A stretch of 64,000 bases of DNA from Demequina sp. GTDB lineage: Bacteria > Actinomycetota > Actinomycetes > Actinomycetales > Demequinaceae. Positions within the stretch are counted from its first letter, which is position 1. Each line of letters opens with the position of its first letter. Below are positions 8,973 through 16,581 of this stretch, piece by piece. The position numbers were made by a program, and so were the translations under genes. Location of the stretch: the NCBI GenBank assembly GCA_024707205.1, contig JANQAD010000001.1, positions 1,178,001-1,242,000 of the forward strand. Reading direction: 5' to 3'. The notes under the pieces are model-generated. The model made no database searches and was not told where the DNA came from. It saw nothing but the letters and a program-made list of their open reading frames with translations.

Positions 8973-9917
8973 CTAGACGCGGCGCAGGTCCAGTTCGTCG
9001 ATGGCGCGCACCTGCCCTGGGTCCAGCGGCCCGGCAGCCTCGAGCGCGATCGCGGCCCTCAACTCCTCGCGGTTCTTGACGCCAAGGATGAGCGTGTCCA
9101 CGCCGTCCATGTGCAGCGCATAGCGGTGAGCGATGATCGCGGGATCCTCGCCCCACTCGGCGCACAGCGCCCGGAACGCGGCGGCCCGGTCGTAGTCGCG
9201 CATGTCGGGGTCGTCGCTCGGGAGGTCGCGGTCGAAGGCCGCGGTGAGCGCGCCCGCCTGCACCGCCCGGATGCCCATCACGCCAACGCCCGACGCTCCT
9301 GCCGCAGCAATGATGTCGCGTGGCCTTGGGCCGGACGCGCCTCCGGTGAGGGAGCCGGGAGAGTCAAGCAGATTGGCTACGGCTTGAATAGCGGCCGGCT
9401 TCTGTTCAGCTTCGACCGCCGCGATGATCGCTTCGGGAGTGTCCACACCGGTCAAGGCCCAGTGACGAGTCAGCCCGTCGGCCACCAGGGTCTGGAAGGC
9501 GGGGATCACCTCGTCCACGTAGATCTGCCAGGGGGTATAGCTCGCCGGATCCCGAACGCCAATGTGGCCGTGCAGGAAGAACGCGTCCACGTGGTCCACG
9601 CGCATGGCGGCCAGCGAGCGTTCGAGCGAGGCGCGGAAGGTCGCGAGCACAGAGCCCGGCTCCGGGTTGCCGATGCCGCACTTGGTGGTGAGCAGCACCC
9701 CTGCCGGCAGCGCGCCGTTGAACGCCTCGCCAATGAGCGCCTCGCACACGTTGTAGCCCGGTGCGGCGTCGAGCACCGTGATCCCGGAGTCCACCGCCTC
9801 GCGCAACGTGGCGATGCCCTCATCGCGCGTGGTCTCACCCCACAGCGCGCCGATCCCGCCCCCGCCGAGCGTCAGCGCGCTCACCGGGCCGAGTTCCCCC
9901 AGTGTCCTAGTCTCCAT
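8973..9917 (-). CDS. Aldo/keto reductase family oxidoreductase
   Basis: This 314-residue (beta/alpha)8 enzyme has the family marks METRTLGELGPVSALTLGG at the start and the active-site residues Asp (VLDAAPGYN), Tyr (GYN), Lys (LLTTKCG) and His (AFFLHGH). It would reduce carbonyl substrates with NADPH in the cytoplasm; the substrate is not predictable. It overlaps the upstream aldo/keto reductase by one base (TGATG), so the two are translationally coupled. Both lie behind the MerR-type promoter at 10965-10995. Confidence 0.9.
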   Translation of the reverse strand: METRTLGELGPVSALTLGGGGIGALWGETTRDEGIATLREAVDSGITVLDAAPGYNVCEALIGEAFNGALPAGVLLTTKCGIGNPEPGSVLATFRASLERSLAAMRVDHVDAFFLHGHIGVRDPASYTPWQIYVDEVIPAFQTLVADGLTRHWALTGVDTPEAIIAAVEAEQKPAAIQAVANLLDSPGSLTGGASGPRPRDIIAAAGASGVGVMGIRAVQAGALTAAFDRDLPSDDPDMRDYDRAAAFRALCAEWGEDPAIIAHRYALHMDGVDTLILGVKNREELRAAIALEAAGPLDPGQVRAIDELDLRRV

Positions 9918-10957
9918 CAGGCACCCGCCCCATTCAGTTCCTCTAGTTCATCTGCGGTCAGTTCCACGTCGAGCGCCTCGATGCATTCGAGGTACTGGTC
10001 GAACGTGCGCGGCCCAATGAGCGGCAACACCTTGGGCGAGTCTTGCGCGAGCATCCACGCGAGCACCACCTGGTTCCCCGTGGCGCCCGCCGCTGCGGCC
10101 ACCCGGTCCACCGCAGCCAGTTTCGCGTCGGCATCAGGTCCGGCGTACGGATCCATGGCCCAGAACGGGGGCTTGCGCTTCGCGGGGTCCGAGTAAAGCC
10201 CCTTGAGCACGGGCGAGTACGCGACGAGCTGCAGGTCGGGGTACTGACGCAGGTAGTCGAGCTGCTCCTCGGAGACGATTGAGTTGTGGCTGAGGCCGGC
10301 GCGTCGTACCAGGTAGGAATGCTGCTGCTGCAGAGCAGCGGGCTGCGGCCAGCCGTTGGCCTCGGCCACCGCGCGGATCTGCGCGAGCCTCCACGTGCTC
10401 ACGTTGGACCAGCCATATGCCCCAACCCTGCCGTCGGCGACGAAGGAGGCGAAGGTGCCAACAGCGTTGGGCAGGGGGGTGCGGCGATCGTCAACGTGGT
10501 TGTAGTAGAGGTCGATGCGGTCGGTGTGGAGGCGTTCGAGCGAGCCGGCGAGCGAGGCCTTGAGCACCTCGGGGGCGGCGCCCACGTACTTGTGACGCGC
10601 GACGTCCCAGTCGGCACGGCCGTCATCGGTCCAGACGCCGTCGAGGCCGGTGAGCATGCCGGTTGCCTTGGTCGCGAGGAAGACCTTCTCGCGCACGCCG
10701 GTGTCCGCGAACCAGCGGCCGAGCAGCGACTCGCTGTGCCCACCCATCTCGCCGGGCGCCTCCCACCAGCAGTAGCAGTCGGCGGTGTCGATCATGCCTT
10801 TGGCCCCCGCGAATCTGGGTGTGACCTCGCCGATGAAGTGGTCGAGGATGCGTCGCGACTCGTCCTCCGGGGTGCGGGTGCCCATGATCATCGCGCCCAG
10901 CGCGATGGGGGTGAGGAGGGTGTTGGTGGTGCTGAATTGCGTTGCTTTGCGTGTCAT
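9917..10957 (-). CDS. Aldo/keto reductase family oxidoreductase
   Basis: From ATG 10957 the protein has 346 residues: MTRKATQFSTTNTLLTPIAL, the strand LGAMIMGTRTPEDES, the active-site Asp and Tyr in MIDTADCYCWW, Lys in FLATKATG and His in LYYNHVDDR. The last third (LAWMLAQDSPKVLPLIGPR, ELTADELEELNGAG) is typical of the family. Extension to the longer reading frame at 11068 would cross the MerR operator and is rejected. It is the first gene of a two-gene operon next to a divergent MerR regulator, a common arrangement for electrophile or redox-stress detoxification. Confidence 0.9.
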   Translation of the reverse strand: MTRKATQFSTTNTLLTPIALGAMIMGTRTPEDESRRILDHFIGEVTPRFAGAKGMIDTADCYCWWEAPGEMGGHSESLLGRWFADTGVREKVFLATKATGMLTGLDGVWTDDGRADWDVARHKYVGAAPEVLKASLAGSLERLHTDRIDLYYNHVDDRRTPLPNAVGTFASFVADGRVGAYGWSNVSTWRLAQIRAVAEANGWPQPAALQQQHSYLVRRAGLSHNSIVSEEQLDYLRQYPDLQLVAYSPVLKGLYSDPAKRKPPFWAMDPYAGPDADAKLAAVDRVAAAAGATGNQVVLAWMLAQDSPKVLPLIGPRTFDQYLECIEALDVELTADELEELNGAGA

Positions 10958-10964
10958 GCGATTC

Positions 10965-10995
10965 ACGCTAGGTGTTGGAGTGCACTCCAAGTCAA
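10965..10995 (-). promoter_or_regulatory. MerR-type promoter with 19-bp spacer and operator
   Basis: On the reverse strand TTGACT (10990-10995) and TAGCGT (10965-10970) are separated by exactly 19 bp. The perfect 16-bp palindrome ttggagtgcactccaa (10975-10990) fills the spacer. Overlong spacers with a central dyad are the hallmark of MerR-activated promoters, where the protein untwists DNA to align -35 and -10. It drives the aldo/keto reductase operon. Confidence 0.82.
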
Positions 10996-11012
10996 GGGGT
11001 ATGTTGTGTGAC

Positions 11013-11423
11013 ATGGACGGAATCTCCATCGACGAGGCCGCGCAGCGCATGGGCGTGTCCAAGGACACCCTGCGCTACTACGAGCGAGAGGGGCTGCTGC
11101 CGCCGATCGCGAAGGCCGCAAACGGCCACCGCCGCTACACCGAGGACGACCTCGGGTGGGTGAAGTTCCTGCAGCTGCTGCGGGGAACGGGCATGCCGAT
11201 TCGCGAGATGAAGTCGTTCGTGGCGCTCACATGGGCCGGGGATCACACGATCGCGGAGCGGGTGGAGGTGCTGTCGCGGTATCGCACGGCGCTGCTAGAG
11301 CGCATGGCCGCGGACCGCGAGCACCTGAAGTTCCTCGACTACAAGATCGACGTGTACTCGGACCTGCTGGCGGCGCAGACGGCGACGCCGGAGCAGATCG
11401 TTGGCGAACCGGTCAGTCGCTGA
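11013..11423 (+). CDS. MerR family transcriptional regulator
   Basis: This 136-residue protein starts MDGISIDEAAQRMGVSKDTL, continues RYYEREGLLPPIAKAANGHR and RYTEDDLGWVKFLQLLRGTG (winged helix plus dimerisation helix), and has a short C-terminal sensor region. No metal-binding cysteine pair is present, so it is not a MerR/CueR metal sensor; it resembles the stress/aldehyde group (AdhR/YhdM-like). ATG 11013 is chosen, with ATG 11001 as an in-frame alternative. It diverges from the aldo/keto reductase operon it probably activates. It overlaps the convergent gene 11413-12171 by 11 bases. Confidence 0.88.
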   Translation: MDGISIDEAAQRMGVSKDTLRYYEREGLLPPIAKAANGHRRYTEDDLGWVKFLQLLRGTGMPIREMKSFVALTWAGDHTIAERVEVLSRYRTALLERMAADREHLKFLDYKIDVYSDLLAAQTATPEQIVGEPVSR

Positions 11424-12171
11424 GCGACACCGTGAAGGCCCTCAGGCCGTCCGACTCGCCGAAGGTCAGGGTTGCCGTGCCGCCAGCGCTCGTGGGGACC
11501 GCGATGGCCATTTCCGTGAAGACGACGCCGTCAATGGGTTCAAAGAACTCGCGCCACTGCTCCTGCGTGAGGTCGGTGGCGTACTTGGTGACCTCAGGGG
11601 TGAGGGCCGCCGGTGACGAGCCGCTCGGAAACGGAATCGCCACGGCGTCGCCGCTCGCATCTGGGCGCGACACCCAAGCGACCTGGGTCGCGACGGTGAA
11701 CGACCCGTCTCCAGCGTCGAACAGATCGAATCGCGTGCCGCTCAGATAGACGTGCCACGCCGAGGTGAGGTCGCCCTCGACGAACGGACCGGAGTCTGCG
11801 GCCACGCCGTCGAGGTGCTGCCGCTGGAACACGGCGCGAACCGAATCCAGGTCGCCGGCCTCTGCGAAGTTGTAGGTGGAGGAGTCCGCGTAGCCGGCCT
11901 GGTGACGGATGTCGACGGCGAACTCAGGGGCCCCCGTGGGGTCGAGCCCTTGCACGGAGACGGTGTGTTCCCAGCTCGCCCACTCCCGATAGGCGTTCCA
12001 CGCGGCGGTGGCGCCCACGGGGACCACGACCATCAGGATTCCGCCGGCGAGCAGCCACGCTCCTTGGCGCTTGCGCCCGTTGCGCAACCCTGAGACACCA
12101 AACGAAACCAGCGTGATCGCGGCGATCACCGACAGGATCGCCACTGGCGCGACTAGGTAGTCCAGTGACAC
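11413..12171 (-). CDS. Hypothetical membrane-anchored protein (paralogue of next gene)
   Basis: The 252-residue product has two N-terminal membrane helices (about residues 8-27 and 39-58), then an extracytoplasmic domain of about 190 residues. It begins at GTG 12171 with GAGGGGG just upstream. It shares layout and scattered motifs with the gene at 12225: a second helix after a basic RK/RR stretch, a VEL/VDIRH strand, and a QW-F-PI/IP segment near the C-terminus. The pair is probably a tandem duplication. I recognise no function. Confidence 0.65.
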   Translation of the reverse strand: MSLDYLVAPVAILSVIAAITLVSFGVSGLRNGRKRQGAWLLAGGILMVVVPVGATAAWNAYREWASWEHTVSVQGLDPTGAPEFAVDIRHQAGYADSSTYNFAEAGDLDSVRAVFQRQHLDGVAADSGPFVEGDLTSAWHVYLSGTRFDLFDAGDGSFTVATQVAWVSRPDASGDAVAIPFPSGSSPAALTPEVTKYATDLTQEQWREFFEPIDGVVFTEMAIAVPTSAGGTATLTFGESDGLRAFTVSLSD

Positions 12172-12224
12172 GTTGACCCCCTCGCAGATGGTGCATTGAC
12201 ACTAGCGGGTGTGCGTGCGCACCG

Positions 12225-12965
12225 TCAGTCGTTGATCGTGATCGTTGCGACCCCGTTACCGAGCGCGATAGTCGCCGGGGGTCCCTGGGCCGACGTCACG
12301 GTGATGGTGTCGCCGTTCACCTCCGCCGACGGGATGTCTCTGTAGAAGTCGTGCCACTGGTCCGCGGACCACGGGTTGATGTACTGCTGCCCCTCGGTCA
12401 ACGCCGTGGTGTCAAGCGCCGTCCGCGGAAAGGGAATGCGCAGGTCTCGGCCCCCGCCTGCTGGGTGGAGCACCGCCACTTGCAGGGCAAGGTTGTACCA
12501 GTTCGAGTCGGCCGAGTACGTGAGGTCGTACCGCGCGGCGTCGGTGGACAGATGCCAGATGGAACTGTTGTCGCGGGGACCCGACGGAGGATCGCCAAGG
12601 GTGACCACGCCGTCGGGGTGCTGGTCCTCGAATACGCCTGCCACGCGCTCTGGACCGCCCGCGTTGCCGAAGTGGTACTCGGTGCCATCCTCGAAGTCCC
12701 GCGTGTGGCGCAGCTCCACGGTGAGCCCGGGATCCTTGGCCGGCTCGAACCCCTCCACCCAGATGGTCGTGGGATCGCTCAGCGGTGAGACCAGGTACAG
12801 AAGCCCCCAAAGGGGTGCGAGTGTCACGACCACGCCCGCCGCCACGAGACCCCAACCGGCACCCCGCCGCCCCTTGTGCCGGAGTTGCGTTCCCAGCGCG
12901 ATGAGCACCACCGATAGCACCACCCACGCGATCACGAGCCACATCGTTCGTGAGCCGAGCGCCAC
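12225..12965 (-). CDS. Hypothetical membrane-anchored protein
   Basis: The 246-residue product has helices at about residues 8-25 and 38-60 separated by the basic loop RHKGRRGAGW, then an exposed domain containing VELRHTRDFEDGTEYHFGN and YINPWSADQWHDFYRDIPS. GTG 12965 has GAGGGGG upstream; ATG 12944 is an alternative. It is a paralogue of the gene just downstream (11413-12171), about 50 bases away on the same strand. The function is unknown. Confidence 0.65.
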   Translation of the reverse strand: MALGSRTMWLVIAWVVLSVVLIALGTQLRHKGRRGAGWGLVAAGVVVTLAPLWGLLYLVSPLSDPTTIWVEGFEPAKDPGLTVELRHTRDFEDGTEYHFGNAGGPERVAGVFEDQHPDGVVTLGDPPSGPRDNSSIWHLSTDAARYDLTYSADSNWYNLALQVAVLHPAGGGRDLRIPFPRTALDTTALTEGQQYINPWSADQWHDFYRDIPSAEVNGDTITVTSAQGPPATIALGNGVATITIND

Positions 12966-13010
12966 TGATCCCCCTCGAGTCGATTGAGCAGAGGCTAGCC
13001 TGGTGCGCGG

Positions 13011-13364
13011 TCAGGTGCCGAGAATCGGCCCGCCGAACGAGTGCACCGGGCGCAGCTCCACGCGGCCCCAGTGGCTCGCGGGATTGCGGCGGGCAAGTTC
13101 CAGCGCGTCGTCGAACGTCGCTGCTTCGATGAGTGCGAATCCTGCGAGGGTCTCTCGCGTCTCGGCGAACGGGCCGTCGGTCACCAACAGCTTGCCGTCT
13201 CGCACCCGCACCGTTCGCGCCTCTTCGCGCTCCTGGAGGCGCACGCCGAGGTCGTACTCCCCGCGCTCGCGGGCGTAGTCGAACCACGCGTCCATGTCAG
13301 GAGCGTTGGCCTCGTCCTCTTCAGTGTGGTCTGGGTCAAGGACGATCATCATCACGTACTTCAC
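13011..13364 (-). CDS. YCII-related (DGPF) domain protein
   Basis: From GTG 13364 the protein has 117 residues. It starts with the family strand KYVMMIVLDP and carries the hallmark LLVTDGPFAETRETLAGFAL and the late GRVELRPV. YCII/DGPF proteins have a ferredoxin-like fold and are often found beside ECF sigma factors or small-molecule enzymes; their biochemical role is mostly unknown. The start is fixed by a perfect AAGGAGG (13371-13377) spaced six to seven bases. Two other YCII proteins occur in this window (14181 and 20402). Confidence 0.85.
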   Translation of the reverse strand: MKYVMMIVLDPDHTEEDEANAPDMDAWFDYARERGEYDLGVRLQEREEARTVRVRDGKLLVTDGPFAETRETLAGFALIEAATFDDALELARRNPASHWGRVELRPVHSFGGPILGT

Positions 13365-13449
13365 GGTGTGCCTCCTTGGGGCGTCTGGTACCGACTCTAC
13401 GAAGACCCTCGTGAGGAATCGACACGCACCCGCGAACGTTGCGCCATCC

Positions 13450-14094
13450 GTGACCCAAACCAAGACATCCCTTGCCATTGACGTGTGGGCGGACATCGTC
13501 TGCCCATGGTGCTACGTGGGCGAGGCGCGCCTCGAGAAGGCCGCCGCGTCGCTCGCGGAGGACGCCGACGTCACCATCACCCCCCACGCCTTCGAGCTTG
13601 ACCCCAACCACGCGCACCCCGAGAAGATCCTCGACCACCTCGCGCGGAAGTACGGAAGGACGCCCGACGAGGTGGTTCAGATGGACTCGCGCGTCGCCAC
13701 CATGGCGCTCGCCGAGGGCCTTCCTTACACCGCCGATCGCGTCACCGCCAATACGTTCGACGCTCACCGCCTGATCGCGGCGGCCGCCGAGTTCGGCGTG
13801 GCCCTGGACGTCTTGCGCGCGCTGCAGAAGGGGCACTTCTCCGGGGAACTGGACCTCAGCGACACCGAAGCGCTCGTTGCCGCTGTTGCCGGCGTCGGGC
13901 TGCCGGAGGCGAGGGCGCGAGAAGTGCTGGCCGGCGATGAGTTCGCCGACTCCGTGCGCGCCGACGAGGCCCAGGCACGCCAGTACGGCGTGACGGGCGT
14001 GCCGTTCACCGTGGTCGCGGGCCGCTATGCGATCCCTGGCGCGGGTGCGCAGGAGCACTACGAGAAGGTGCTGCGCACGGCGCTCGAGGACTGA
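13450..14094 (+). CDS. DsbA family oxidoreductase, FrnE-like
   Basis: The 214-residue protein begins SLAIDVWADIVCPWCYVGEA, with the thioredoxin-fold active site CPWC, and ends with a cis-Pro loop GVTGVPFTVVAGRYAIPGA. The inserted helical domain contains FDAHRLIAAAAEFG, typical of FrnE/2-hydroxychromene-isomerase-like DsbA proteins. There is no signal peptide, so it probably works in the cytoplasm as a disulfide oxidoreductase or isomerase, often linked to oxidative stress. GTG 13450 is the most economical start; a longer frame upstream overlaps the divergent YCII gene and lacks family similarity. Confidence 0.88.
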   Translation: MTQTKTSLAIDVWADIVCPWCYVGEARLEKAAASLAEDADVTITPHAFELDPNHAHPEKILDHLARKYGRTPDEVVQMDSRVATMALAEGLPYTADRVTANTFDAHRLIAAAAEFGVALDVLRALQKGHFSGELDLSDTEALVAAVAGVGLPEARAREVLAGDEFADSVRADEAQARQYGVTGVPFTVVAGRYAIPGAGAQEHYEKVLRTALED

Positions 14095-14180
14095 TTCGCG
14101 AGGAATTGTCGCGCGGAACGTGCGACGCTTCGTAGTGGGTCTGAGTGCGGCGAACGACCGCCTCGGATACGGAGCTGATC

Positions 14181-14519
14181 ATGAAGTACCTGATGACCGT
14201 CCTCGTGGAGAAGGTGGACGAGCCCGCGGCGGGCGCCCCTGACATCGAGCGCTGGGTCGAGGAGCACGACGCGTCCGGTGAGCGGTTCTTCGGGGACCGC
14301 CTCGCCGAGGCGTCCCAGGCCAAGACCGTGCGCATCCGCAAGGGCGGAAGGCTCGTCACCGACGGCCCGTTCGCCGAGGCTCATGAGGCCATCGCGGGCT
14401 TCGACATCCTCGAGTGCGACTCGCTCGAGCAGGCGCTCGACATCGCGGCGGCGCACCCCATGGCCTGGGGCGGCGCCATCGAGGTGCGCCCCTTCTACGA
14501 CTGGAGCAATGGATGGTGA
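14181..14519 (+). CDS. YCII-related (DGPF) domain protein
   Basis: This 112-residue protein starts MKYLMTVLVEKVDEPAAGAP and contains RLVTDGPFAEAHEAIAGFDI and the C-terminal EVRPFYDWS. GGAG (14171-14174) lies six bases before ATG 14181. It overlaps the following DUF4287 gene by seven bases, so the two form an operon. The function is unknown; it is a paralogue of 13011-13364. Confidence 0.85.
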   Translation: MKYLMTVLVEKVDEPAAGAPDIERWVEEHDASGERFFGDRLAEASQAKTVRIRKGGRLVTDGPFAEAHEAIAGFDILECDSLEQALDIAAAHPMAWGGAIEVRPFYDWSNGW

Positions 14520-14764
14520 ATCCTGACGGAATCGTGGCGCCGGTGCTCGAGCCTGGCGTGAAGGTCTACGGGCCGCCCTCCTACTTCCCGTCGATCGAGA
14601 AGACGTACGGGCGACCCATGCAGGACTGGATCGACATCGCTGACGAGCGTCTCGCGGCCGGCGAAGCGCACATGAAGGTCGTCGAGTTCCTCAAGGCCGA
14701 GTACGCGATGGGCCACGGCCACGCGAACGCCGTGGTGGGCTGGGTCAAGCAGCAGCGGGGGTAA
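14513..14764 (+). CDS. DUF4287 domain protein
   Basis: From ATG 14513 the product has 83 residues and contains the DUF4287 signature SYFPSIEKTYGRPMQDW followed by HMKVVEFLKAEYAMGHGHAN. It is a small, probably soluble DNA- or protein-interaction domain that is common in actinobacteria; its activity is unknown. GGAG (14503-14506) lies inside the end of the YCII gene, which it overlaps by 7 nt. Confidence 0.8.
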   Translation: MVNPDGIVAPVLEPGVKVYGPPSYFPSIEKTYGRPMQDWIDIADERLAAGEAHMKVVEFLKAEYAMGHGHANAVVGWVKQQRG

Positions 14765-14778
14765 GCGGGCTCACCCCT

Positions 14779-14838
14779 CCCGAATGGGCTCTCAGGGTCA
14801 CGAAATTGAACTTTGGTGACACTGAGGGCCCAATCGGG
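14779..14838 (+). terminator. Long imperfect stem-loop terminator
   Basis: Arms at 14779-14795 (starting cccgaa) and 14822-14838 (ending atcggg) are 17 nt long with two mismatches. Inner GTCAC/GTGAC pairs extend the stem. It lies 14 bases after the DUF4287 stop. Confidence 0.65.
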
Positions 14839-14889
14839 AACGTGGGGGTCGGGTGGCCCGACGCTGGGGCCGGGCCTCGTACGAAAGTC

Positions 14890-14935
14890 TTGACAGCGTC
14901 GGCCCGGCGGCGTAACGTACAACCAAATGGTTGTA
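14890..14935 (+). promoter_or_regulatory. Leaderless promoter and operator of the ArsR gene
   Basis: TTGACA (14890-14895) and TAACGT (14913-14918) are 17 bp apart, close to consensus. The dyad tacaaccaaatggttgta (14918-14935) overlaps both the -10 end and the ATG at 14927. The decamer variant AGCGTCGGCC occupies the promoter spacer and pairs with the exact copy at 14856. ArsR binding here would block its own initiation. Confidence 0.78.
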
Positions 14936-15268
14936 GATAACGAACTCTCCGAAGCCGCCGTGGACCGCATCTTCCACGCCCTGGCCGACGCGACGCGCCG
15001 CGACATCGTGCGCCGCACCCTCACGCAAGAGGCGAGCGTCAGCGAGCTCGCCGCCGCGTACGTCATGTCCTTCGCTGCCGTGCAGAAGCACGTGGCCGTG
15101 CTGGAAGGAGCGGGCCTCGTGACCAAAGACAAGCGGGGCCGCGAGCGCATCGTCCGCGGCAACCCGGAGCAGATCCGGCGAGCGCAGGAGCTCCTGGATC
15201 AGTACGAGCAGCTGTGGCGAGCGCGCATCGGTCGCCTCGACGCGCTGCTGACTGAAGACCCCACCTGA
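14927..15268 (+). CDS. ArsR family transcriptional regulator
   Basis: The 113-residue winged-helix protein shows the ArsR/HTH_20 pattern: RIFHALADATRRDIVRRTL, then SVSELAAAYVMSFAAVQKHV and AVLEGAGLVTKDKRGRERIV. There is no metal-binding cysteine motif. This subfamily is typically encoded next to AHSA1/SRPBCC proteins, as here. The -10 box ends eight bases before ATG 14927, so the message is probably leaderless, and the operator covers the start codon, implying tight autoregulation. Confidence 0.9.
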   Translation: MVVDNELSEAAVDRIFHALADATRRDIVRRTLTQEASVSELAAAYVMSFAAVQKHVAVLEGAGLVTKDKRGRERIVRGNPEQIRRAQELLDQYEQLWRARIGRLDALLTEDPT

Positions 15269-15279
15269 AAGGCCCCATC

Positions 15280-16251
15280 ATGCCCATCACCTCAGTCACC
15301 AAGGACCCGGAAGCACTCACGATGACCGTGGTCGCCGAGTTCCCCGTCCCCGTTGCGCGCCTATGGGACGCCTACGCAGACCCGCGTCAGCTCGAGAAGT
15401 TCTGGGGACCCGTCGAGTGGCCCGCGACCTTCGCCCGCCACGACTTCGCCACCGGCGGCCGCAGCGATTACTACATGACCGGTCCCGACGGCGAGCGCTC
15501 GGCCGGGTACTGGAAGTACCTCTCCGTTGACCCGGGCAAGAGCTTCGAGGTCGAGGACGGCTTCGCCTCCGAACCCGGCGTGGAGAACACCGACATGCCG
15601 AGCATGCGCATGGTCTTCACATTCGAGGCCACGGACACCGGCAGCCGCGTCTCAACCACCACCCACTTCCCGTCCGCCGAGGCGCTCGAGCAGCTGCTCG
15701 GCATGGGTATGGAGGAGGGCATGACCTCCGCCATGAGCCAGATGGATGCGGTCATCACGGACCTCGCGTCCTACGCGGCCGGCGTCGGCACCAACGCGCA
15801 GATCCTCAGCGACACCCAGGTCCGCGTCACGCGAATCATCCGCGGGACCGTGGAGCAGGTGTGGGAGGCCCACCAGAACGCGGATCTCATGCGTCGCTGG
15901 CTGCTGGGGCCCGACGGGTGGGCCATGCCGGTCTGCGACGTCGCCGTGAACGTGGGCGATCACTATCGCTACGAATGGGAGCAAGAGGGCGGCGGCAACC
16001 GGTTTGGCTTCGTTGGCGAGCTGCTTGAGACCGCGCCGCCATACCGCGCGGTGACGACCGAGGCCATGATCGGCATGGAGGGCGAGCCGGCAGTCAACGA
16101 GCTCACCCTCACGCCCGTCGACGGTGGCACGCTGCTCTCGCTCGTGATCACGTACCCCAGCTCCGAGATCCGCGACATGGCGCTCGCCACCGGCATGACA
16201 GACGGCATGGAGACCAGCTACAAGCGGCTCGAGGACGAGGTGCTCGTCTAG
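15280..16251 (+). CDS. Fused double AHSA1/SRPBCC domain protein
   Basis: The 323-residue protein contains two START-like AHSA1 domains in one chain. Domain 1 (about 1-165) has EFPVPVARLWDAYADPRQLE, KFWGP and an MRMVFTFEAT strand. Domain 2 (about 175-323) has RIIRGTVEQVWEAHQNADLM, RRWLLGPDGW and LTLTPVDGGTLLSLVI. Single-domain relatives of about 150 residues are usual beside ArsR regulators; the fusion gives an intramolecular pair of ligand pockets. It follows the ArsR gene by 11 bases, so they form an operon. Binding of a hydrophobic ligand is inferred from the fold; no enzyme activity is known. Confidence 0.87.
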   Translation: MPITSVTKDPEALTMTVVAEFPVPVARLWDAYADPRQLEKFWGPVEWPATFARHDFATGGRSDYYMTGPDGERSAGYWKYLSVDPGKSFEVEDGFASEPGVENTDMPSMRMVFTFEATDTGSRVSTTTHFPSAEALEQLLGMGMEEGMTSAMSQMDAVITDLASYAAGVGTNAQILSDTQVRVTRIIRGTVEQVWEAHQNADLMRRWLLGPDGWAMPVCDVAVNVGDHYRYEWEQEGGGNRFGFVGELLETAPPYRAVTTEAMIGMEGEPAVNELTLTPVDGGTLLSLVITYPSSEIRDMALATGMTDGMETSYKRLEDEVLV

Positions 16252-16571
16252 CGCTTCGGCCTCGGACTCGACTTCGGTTTGGGCGGCGGCAGCGAGTCTG
16301 CCGTCGCCCTCACCATGTCGCGGAGCGCCTCGGAATCCTCGAGCAGATCCGCGTCCACGATCGCGTAGTCCTTGGAGCCTGGGTAGGCGGGCCCCAGTGC
16401 CAAGCCGGCCGTGGCGTCGTTCACCTTGAGGAAGATGGTGTCGTCGCAGACGAACCCCACCACCTTGTCCTCGCAGTACAGGCCGTACTCCCCGAACATA
16501 GAGCGAGCCCGCACGGGCAATGGCTCCAGCTGTTCGAGGATGAAGGCCATCGTGTCCTTGCTTGTGCTCAT
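16248..16571 (-). CDS. TfoX N-terminal-domain protein
   Basis: From ATG 16571 the protein has 107 residues: ILEQLEPLPVRARSMFGEYG, LYCEDKVVGFVCDDTIFLKV and a Pro/Lys/Arg-rich tail PPPKPKSSPRPKR. This is the TfoX_N domain; only some members (Haemophilus Sxy/TfoX) are competence regulators and most are uncharacterised. The box TAGCGT (reverse strand, 16579-16584) lies seven bases upstream, so the message is likely leaderless; that box is part of a decamer copy. It converges with the AHSA1 gene, overlapping by 4 bases. Confidence 0.82.
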   Translation of the reverse strand: MSTSKDTMAFILEQLEPLPVRARSMFGEYGLYCEDKVVGFVCDDTIFLKVNDATAGLALGPAYPGSKDYAIVDADLLEDSEALRDMVRATADSLPPPKPKSSPRPKR

Positions 16572-16581
16572 GGGCCCGACG

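Noticed and set aside
16248-16571. Competence regulator role for the TfoX-domain protein, linked to the uptake-like words
   Set aside because: Most TfoX_N proteins are not competence regulators, and no competence genes are seen in the window; the link is only suggestive.
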